DNA of 6,553 nt from Propionibacteriaceae bacterium (GTDB taxonomy: Bacteria; Actinomycetota; Actinomycetes; Propionibacteriales; Propionibacteriaceae), in NCBI GenBank assembly GCA_031254155.1, contig JAIRVA010000128.1, forward strand, positions 1 to 6,553, read 5' to 3'. The notes under the pieces were generated by a model. That model was given only the letters and a program-made list of their open reading frames with translations, was not told where the DNA came from and ran no database searches. Below, in pieces: positions 1 through 6,400 of this stretch. Each line of letters opens with the position of its first letter. Position 1 is the first letter of the stretch. A program made the position numbers and the translations under genes.

Positions 1-400
1 TGTTCTCCTCCATGACCTCGAGCAGAGCGGCCTGGGTCTTGGGCGAGGCCCGGTTCACCTCGTCGGCCAGGACGACCGTGGCGAACACCGGGCCGGCGTG
101 GAACTCGAAGGTCCCCGTCCGCTGGTCGTACACGGTGATGCCCGTGAGATCCGAGGGCAGGAGGTCCGGGGTGAACTGGACCCGCGAGTGGGTCCCGGCG
201 ACCGTGTTCGCGATCGCCTTCGCCAGGACCGTCTTGCCGGTGCCCGGGTTGTCCTCCAAGAGCAGGTGGCCCTGGCTGAGCAGCGCGGTCAGGGCCAGTT
301 CGATCACCTCGGTCTTGCCCCGGATCGCGACCGCCACGTTGTCCGCCATCTGGGCGAAGTTCTGCTCGAACCAGTGGGCCTGTTGTGCGGTGATGGACAT
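1..400 (-). CDS. moxR: MoxR-family AAA+ ATPase, N-terminal part (3' end outside window)
   Basis: This is the first 133 residues of a MoxR-type AAA+ ATPase, a cytoplasmic chaperone-like ATPase family usually working with a von Willebrand-like DUF58 partner. The protein starts MSITAQQAHWFEQNF. The Walker A segment EDNPGTGKT lies at about residues 49-57 and Walker B at about 108-114 (VVLADE), followed by VNRASPKTQAALLEVMEE, the typical MoxR stretch after Walker B. The intervening FTPDLLPSDLTGITVYD (76-92) is also typical of the family, so the ATP-binding core looks intact. The ATG at 400 is chosen because the alignment-like N-terminus fits the family and a good ribosome binding site precedes it. 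It lies 11 bases after the stop of the giant Ig/Fn3 gene, so the two are very probably co-transcribed. MoxR proteins are usually somewhat over 300 residues, so about 60% is missing to the left. The family assignment is firm; the substrate is unknown. Confidence 0.95.
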   Translation of the reverse strand, partial: MSITAQQAHWFEQNFAQMADNVAVAIRGKTEVIELALTALLSQGHLLLEDNPGTGKTVLAKAIANTVAGTHSRVQFTPDLLPSDLTGITVYDQRTGTFEFHAGPVFATVVLADEVNRASPKTQAALLEVMEEN

Positions 401-414
401 ATCTCTCCTTGTCA
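401..414 (-). promoter_or_regulatory. Gene junction: upstream stop plus ribosome binding site for the MoxR gene
   Basis: On the minus strand the order is TGA (414-412), one base, AAGGAG (410-405), four bases, then ATG at 400. The Shine-Dalgarno match is strong, though spacing is slightly short. There is no room for a promoter or terminator between the genes, so the ATPase is expected to be translated from the same message, probably with ribosomes handed over from the upstream gene (inference). Confidence 0.85.
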
Positions 415-456
415 GCTTGGGGTAGCGGTGGGGTCTGGCGGCGGGGGTACGTCGGC
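412..456 (-). other. Proline-rich C-terminal tail of the giant protein
   Basis: The last 14 residues, ADVPPPPDPTATPS, follow the final module and end at the stop codon. There is no hydrophobic helix, positively charged tail or LPXTG sorting signal, so attachment to the cell, if any, must come from the N-terminus outside the window. The tail resembles the interdomain linkers (such as VSPPDPTA at 1817-1824), so it may be the remnant of a linker to a lost further module (inference). Confidence 0.6.
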
Positions 457-3400
457 GGGGGTTGTGACACTGCGGGAGTCCGAGACGGCGGCCCGCCGCT
501 GTGGCGATCCCTCGGTGACGGTGGCGGTGAACGTCACGGTGGTGTTCGCCGTACCGGGGTTGGCACACCAGGTCCCGCCGAACCCGCCCGCACCGCTCGT
601 CGTGGCACCCGCTTGCGGCGTGGCCGTCCCCCGGTCCGCGGTGACGGTGAGGGCCCCGTCGTAGCCGTGGCCGTTGGCACTGGCCGTGACGCACACGGTC
701 TTGTCCGCGCTCTGGGTCCCCGCCGGCGGGCTGGTCCCCGTGAAGCTCACCGTCAGCGGTGGCGCGTCCGCCGCCGACTCGAGGGTGATCGTAGCGGTCA
801 CGTCCGCCCGGCCCTGGCCGGAGTCGTCGGTCATGGTGGCGGTGAACGTGACCGGGACGTTGCCCGCCCCCGGATCGGCGCAGGCCGTGATCGGCGGCAG
901 ACGGCCCGCGCCGCTGGCACTGGTATCCGTGAGGGTCACGCGATGGTCGGCGGTGACCGTCAGGGTCGCTTCCACGCCGTTGCCATAGCCCGTGTACGTA
1001 ACGCAAACCTGCTTGTCCGGACCGACTGCGTCGTTGCCGAGCGGGGACTGCGAGTCGAGGACCAGCTCCATGACCGCCGTCGGGTCCGGGGGTGAGACGA
1101 CGGCCGGCGACGTCGCGGTCTGGTCCGCCCGGCCCTGGCCCGCCTGGTCGGTCACCGTGGCCTGGAAGACGACCGGACGGCCCGGACCGCCCGCGTCGAT
1201 GCACAGCCGCCCCGGATCGATGACGTTCGTACCGTCGACGGTGGCGAGCTGGGTGGCGGCGCCCCCGTTCACCGACGCCGTCACCGTCAACCGGGCCGCC
1301 GCCCCGCCGCCGTTCGCCGTCACGCCCGTACAGACCCGCTTGTTCGTGTTGGGCGTGACGGTGGCCTCCGCACTCGTGGCCGCGAACGACACCGTCGGGT
1401 CCACCGGCTTGGCCGCCGACCCCGCCGAACCACTGGCGCTCGTCGGCGCCCGCCCCAGATCGCTGGCATCGGTCACGTTCGCCGTGAAAAACGTCCGCGT
1501 CTGGTGGCTCCCCGGGTCAGCACACACCGGGGTCAACTCCGTCGCCACCGTCACCGTCTGCGTTGTCCTGCAGGTCCCCGCACACGAGGATCTGTCGACT
1601 CCCGCGCCAGAACCCGCGCCGCCCGGGGAACCAAACCCCCACGACACGGCCACCGTCACCGGGGCCCCGCCCGGGTTGACGGAGAAGGTGGCGCAGACGC
1701 CGGTGTCGGTGTGCGGGCTGCCGGAGCGCGGACCCACACTGACCAGCGTCACACTGGGCGGGCCGGCCGTGGTGACGGTCACGTCGGGCGTCCAGGCGTA
1801 CGTCGCGTTGCACGCTGTCACGCCCAGATCGGTCGTGCAGACGCGGACCGCGACCGTCGTCGGGGTACCGTTCGTCAACCCGGTCAGCGTCGCCGAGGTC
1901 CCCGGATAGGCCAGTTGCCGCGCGCCCGCGCCGGGCACGGTGATCTCCAGGTACGCCGTCCCGCCGTGGAGCGCCACCCACCGGTTGACCGTCAGCGCGG
2001 CCTCGCCGTCGCGGCCCGTCGCCGTGACCGTCACGTCGCCGGCCGCGAACGGGTCGGGCGGGCCGAACAGCGACATCGCCGTCGCGGCCGCCGTGGCCGA
2101 ATCGCTCCGGTCCAGCCCGGTCTGGGTCACGAGTCGGGCGGTGAACGTCACGTTGCGCTTGTAGTCGCCCGCGTCGACGCAGTACGGCGGCGGCGTGATC
2201 ACGCCCGTCTGGTACGCCGACTGGTACCCCGGCCCGCCCGCGTCGTCGGTGATCGCGAGGGCTGCCGCCGCCCCGTTCGTCCCGGTCGCCGGGGTCGTGG
2301 CCGTGGCGCAGACGCCGCGGCCGCCGTACGTGTTCCCGTCCGGGCTCGCGGTGACGACGGGCGCCCCGAGCGGTCCGTACGGGGTGGCGGTCGTTGTCAC
2401 GGGGGTGTTCCGGTTCGTACCGTTGCCCGCGGCCACCGTGAACGTCACCGGCGAGCCGTTGGTCAGCCCGTCCACCAGCTGGGTCTGACCGGTGACCGTA
2501 CCGCCACCCGTGCGGCCGCCGACGTCGGACCAGGTGTACGTGATGACGAGCGTACCCCCGTTCGCGGCCGGGAACGGTACCGTTAACTCAACTTGCCCGT
2601 TGACGCCCGTCGCGCGGGCCGCGACCTCGCCCGGCGCCCAGGGCTCCGGGGTCCCGACCGCCGACCGGGCCGCTGCCGTCTGGGCCGGGGGGTCCGCCCG
2701 CGCCGGGGTGGTGGCCGCACTCGTCAGCGTCGCCGTGAACGTCACCAGGGTGTCCCAGCCCGCGTTCACGCAAGCGGTGGACCCCAGCGCGCCGACGCCC
2801 GCCTGCCGGAACACCTCGCCGACGGCGCCGGCGGTGACGACGAGCGTCGCGTCCCGGCCCTGCCCCTGCGCCGACACGGTCGCGCACACCTGGTCCGCCG
2901 TCCCCGGCGCCGCGGCGAGCACCGGTGCCACCAGCGGGCCGAACGACCCCCCGGCGAGCCCGGCGGCCTGGGGCGCGTTCGTCTGCCCCGACGCGCTCCG
3001 GGCGGTGAACGTCGCGGTCACGCTCGTACCATCGGTGAAACCCGCGAGCACCTGGCTCGGCGCGCCGGGGGTCAGCCGCGCGCGTTCCTGGCCGTCGATC
3101 GTCACCACGACTTCGCCGGAGACGTCACGGAAATCCGGGAAGCGGCCCACCGTCACCGCGACCTGCCCGCTCAGGCCCGTGGCCGCGACCGTGACCGCCG
3201 CCGCCCCGCCGACCGACGACCACGGCGCCGGGGGGCCGACCGCGCGCCAGGGTGGCGCGGCCTGCGTCGCACTCAGCCCGGCCCCGTTCGTCGCGACGAC
3301 GGAGTACGTGAACTCGCGTCCGTCGTACACGAGGGTCTCGCCCGCGTCGCCCAGCGTCGTCGCCGCGGTCGGCGGGAAGATCGTCGTACCACCGGCATCA

Positions 3401-6400
3401 TCGGTGCGGGTGACGACATACGTCACCGGGCCGGGTCCGTTGGCGTCGACCGCCGGCCAGGCCAGCGTGACCGCCGCCGTGTCGCCGAGGTCGCGGGCCG
3501 CGACCGTCGGCTGGCCCGTCCAGACCGGGGCCCCCGCGGACTGGCACGTCACCGTGACCGGCTGTTGGCCCAGCCCGGCGGCGTTCTGCGCGACTAGGGT
3601 GAACACGGTCGCCACGTCGTTGTCCAGCCCGGTCGCGTGGAAGCTCCGCTGGTCGCCCGCCAGGGAGACCGGCAGGGCGCCCGGCCAGGCGAGGTGGAGG
3701 GCCGTCGGCGCGCTCCCCTCTCCCGCCGTCTCGCCCCACGCGAGATCCACCTGGTGATCGCCGGCCCCGGCGCACGTCAGTCCCGCGGTCTTCCCGGGCA
3801 GCGCGTCCGGGACGACCGCCGGTCCGGGTTCGCTCCAATCCGAGTCGCCCGCCTTGTTCGTCGCCCGGACCTGGAAGCGGTACGCGGCCCCGTTGGCGAG
3901 CCCCGGCACCTCGCACGTCGTGGCGGGGCCGCAGTCGAACGTACCGCCGTCGAAACGGAGCGTGTAGCCCGTGATCGGCGCGCCGTTATCCTGGGCGGGC
4001 TGGTACGTCACCACCGCCGACCGGCTCCGCAGCTGTTGCCCCGGCCCCGGCGCGCCCGGCGTATCGGGGCGGCCGTACACCGTCACGGAGAAACCCGTTG
4101 TCACCTGGCGATCCGTCCGCGCCGGGCCGGCCACGTCGGCCACCGTCACCTGGAAGGTCGCCCCGCCGTGGGTGTCGGCGCCCGGCGTCACGCGGACTGT
4201 CAACCCGTCCGTCGTCACGGCCGCCGCGGGGCCCGCGACCTGCGTCACGCCGACGATGGTCCACACGGGGTCGGCCAGGGGCGAGGCCACCTGGAGGGGT
4301 ACGGCGACGGTCGTACCCTGCCGGACATCGGTCACCGAGGCGGCGAAAACGGTCGGCGGCGGGGCCGCCACCACGCGGACCCGGAGCGTGTCCGGCACCG
4401 CGGCGGACCCCTCGATACTGACCGTCAACACCGACTCCGCCCCGGCCCGGGCCGTACTCGCCGCCCGCACATCAAGCGTCTGACCAGGTGTGACGGCCGC
4501 GAAGTTGTCGCCCCCGGCCCCCCACGTACCCGTGAAAACGAGGTCGTCCGCGCTCGTCCCCGCCGGCCGCCAGACGTGGCACAGGCCGAGGATATCGAGC
4601 GTCCGCGCCGCGCCGCCCTGGACCACCTCCTGTACGTCGTCCGGACAGTAGAGGACGGGGACCGGGCGCCCGATCTCGACCGGGATCGTGAGCACACCCT
4701 CCAACCCGGCCGGATCGGTCCCGTCCCGCGAGTCCCGGACGCCGACCGTCAGCGCGGCCGGCCCGGCGTAGCCCGCCGCCGCGGTCAGCTGGATCGCCCG
4801 GTCGGACTGGGGGGTCGCGGTGAGGCTCGCCGCGGGGGTGGTCCACACCTCGTCGGCCAGCCGCAGATACACCGCGCCGGCCCGCGGCGAGGTGATGTAG
4901 TCGTTGAGGTCGACCGTGAGGGTCGCCCCCGCGTCCAGAGCGATCACACCGGCCGCTGACAAGGCTAGACGTGAGTCCGCCCGGCCCGGCACGTACACCA
5001 CGGCGAGCGCCCGCGCCCCGTCCGCATCCTCGGCCACGTAGGGTACGACCTGGGCGAGATCCTGGACCGGGACGCTCACCGTACACGCCGCCGGGTCAAA
5101 CGTCCCGTCCGCGCCGGGCGCGCAATCGACCACCGCGCCCGCGCCGGCCGCGACCACCCGCAGTTCGTCCGCCCCCCCGTCGACGTCCCACGCGTCCGCG
5201 AGTACGGCGGCCGTCGCGACGCCGTCGGTCACGCTCGCGGCGACGTGGTCGAACACGTTGGGCGGGTTCAGGTACCCCGCCTGCTGGCGAACCGTCACCT
5301 GCGCGGCCGGGCCCGGCTCGCCCCCGGCCACCAGGTGGTACCCGAACACGCGCGCCTGGCCCGTGTCACCGGCGGGGGTCGAAGTCACCACCTGGTTCGT
5401 CGGCTGGCCCTCCGCGTCCACCGTCGCCGTCACGTCCGTCGGCTCGCCCTCCAGGGCCAGCACGGGGGCCGGCGCACCGACCGCGACGATGTCGTTCGTC
5501 AGCGGGTGGATCGTGACGGGTACCCCCGGCTGGGCCGTGATCACATCGCTCACCGCGACCGGCAGTGGTACCTCGCCCGGCGGGACCAGCCCGATCCGGA
5601 TCGTCGCCGTCCCCGTCGCGCCGTACCGGTCGGTCACCGCGAATTCGAAGCTGTCCGTGCCGGGGCTTGCGACGCCGGGGTACGACTCGTAGACGAACGC
5701 GTTGGCCCGTACCTCCGTCACCCGCCCGTACTGCGGCGGGGTGACAAGCCCTTTCACCGTCACCGAGTCGCCGTCCGGATCCTCGCCGTACGTCGGTACG
5801 GTGATCACGGCCGTACTGCCCACCAGTGCCCGCGCCTCGATCCCGCCCGGCGTCGGCGCCCGGTCGAGCTGGGACTTACCCGGGGCCGGGATGACATCGA
5901 CCCAGACGTACCCCGTCAGGGGACTGCCCGCCGGTACCCCCGCCTGGTACTCGATCCGCAGGCGCCGGGGCGCGTCCACCACGGCGGGCGCCTCGTAGCG
6001 GACCAGGTCGCCGTCCACATAGGCGCGGCCCACGTCGGCCGTGCTACCCGTGGTACCCGCCGTGGCCGCGAGATCGACGACCGGCAGCTCGCCCGCGTGG
6101 CGAAGACCCGGCACATTGTCGTTGATCACGAGGGCCGCCCCGGACGCCGAGGCGTCGTTGGCAAGGACGGCGATGCTCGTCACGTCGCCCGCCCGCACCA
6201 CCGCCTGGTCGTCCACGACGCTGACGCGGTCGACCGCGACCGGTGGGACCTGGGTGACCGTCACCACGCCCCGCGCCTGGGCGCCCGTCCCGCTCGTCAC
6301 CACGTAGTCGACCAGCGTGGCCACCGAGTCGGTCACCACCGACGTCGCCGCCACCCACAGCCACCGGCCCTGCAGCACGGTCGCCCGGACGCGGTCCGGT

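Noticed and set aside
401..411. Terminator or promoter between the two genes
   Set aside because: The gap is only 11 bases and is taken up by the ribosome binding site; there is no room for a hairpin.
12..425. Plus-strand frame of 137 codons opposite the MoxR gene
   Set aside because: The opposite strand encodes a clear MoxR N-terminus with Walker A and B motifs; the plus-strand translation has no recognisable feature.
457..3237. CRISPR-like or satellite DNA repeats
   Set aside because: The periodicity is at protein level, with units of about 100 or 195 codons and diverged DNA. There are no short identical repeats with regular spacers.
98..4959. Long plus-strand reading frames, for example 1504-2586, 2492-3757 and 3637-4959
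   Set aside because: They are antisense to the giant gene, extremely rich in arginine, alanine and proline, or look like mirrored codon bias, and show no domain or ribosome binding site. This is usual for GC-rich coding DNA.
1517..5086. Other minus-strand reading frames such as 3398-3916 and 4472-5086
   Set aside because: They overlap the giant gene in a different frame, have low-complexity glycine/arginine-rich translations, and the main frame is uninterrupted with clear Ig/Fn3 motifs, so no frameshift is needed.
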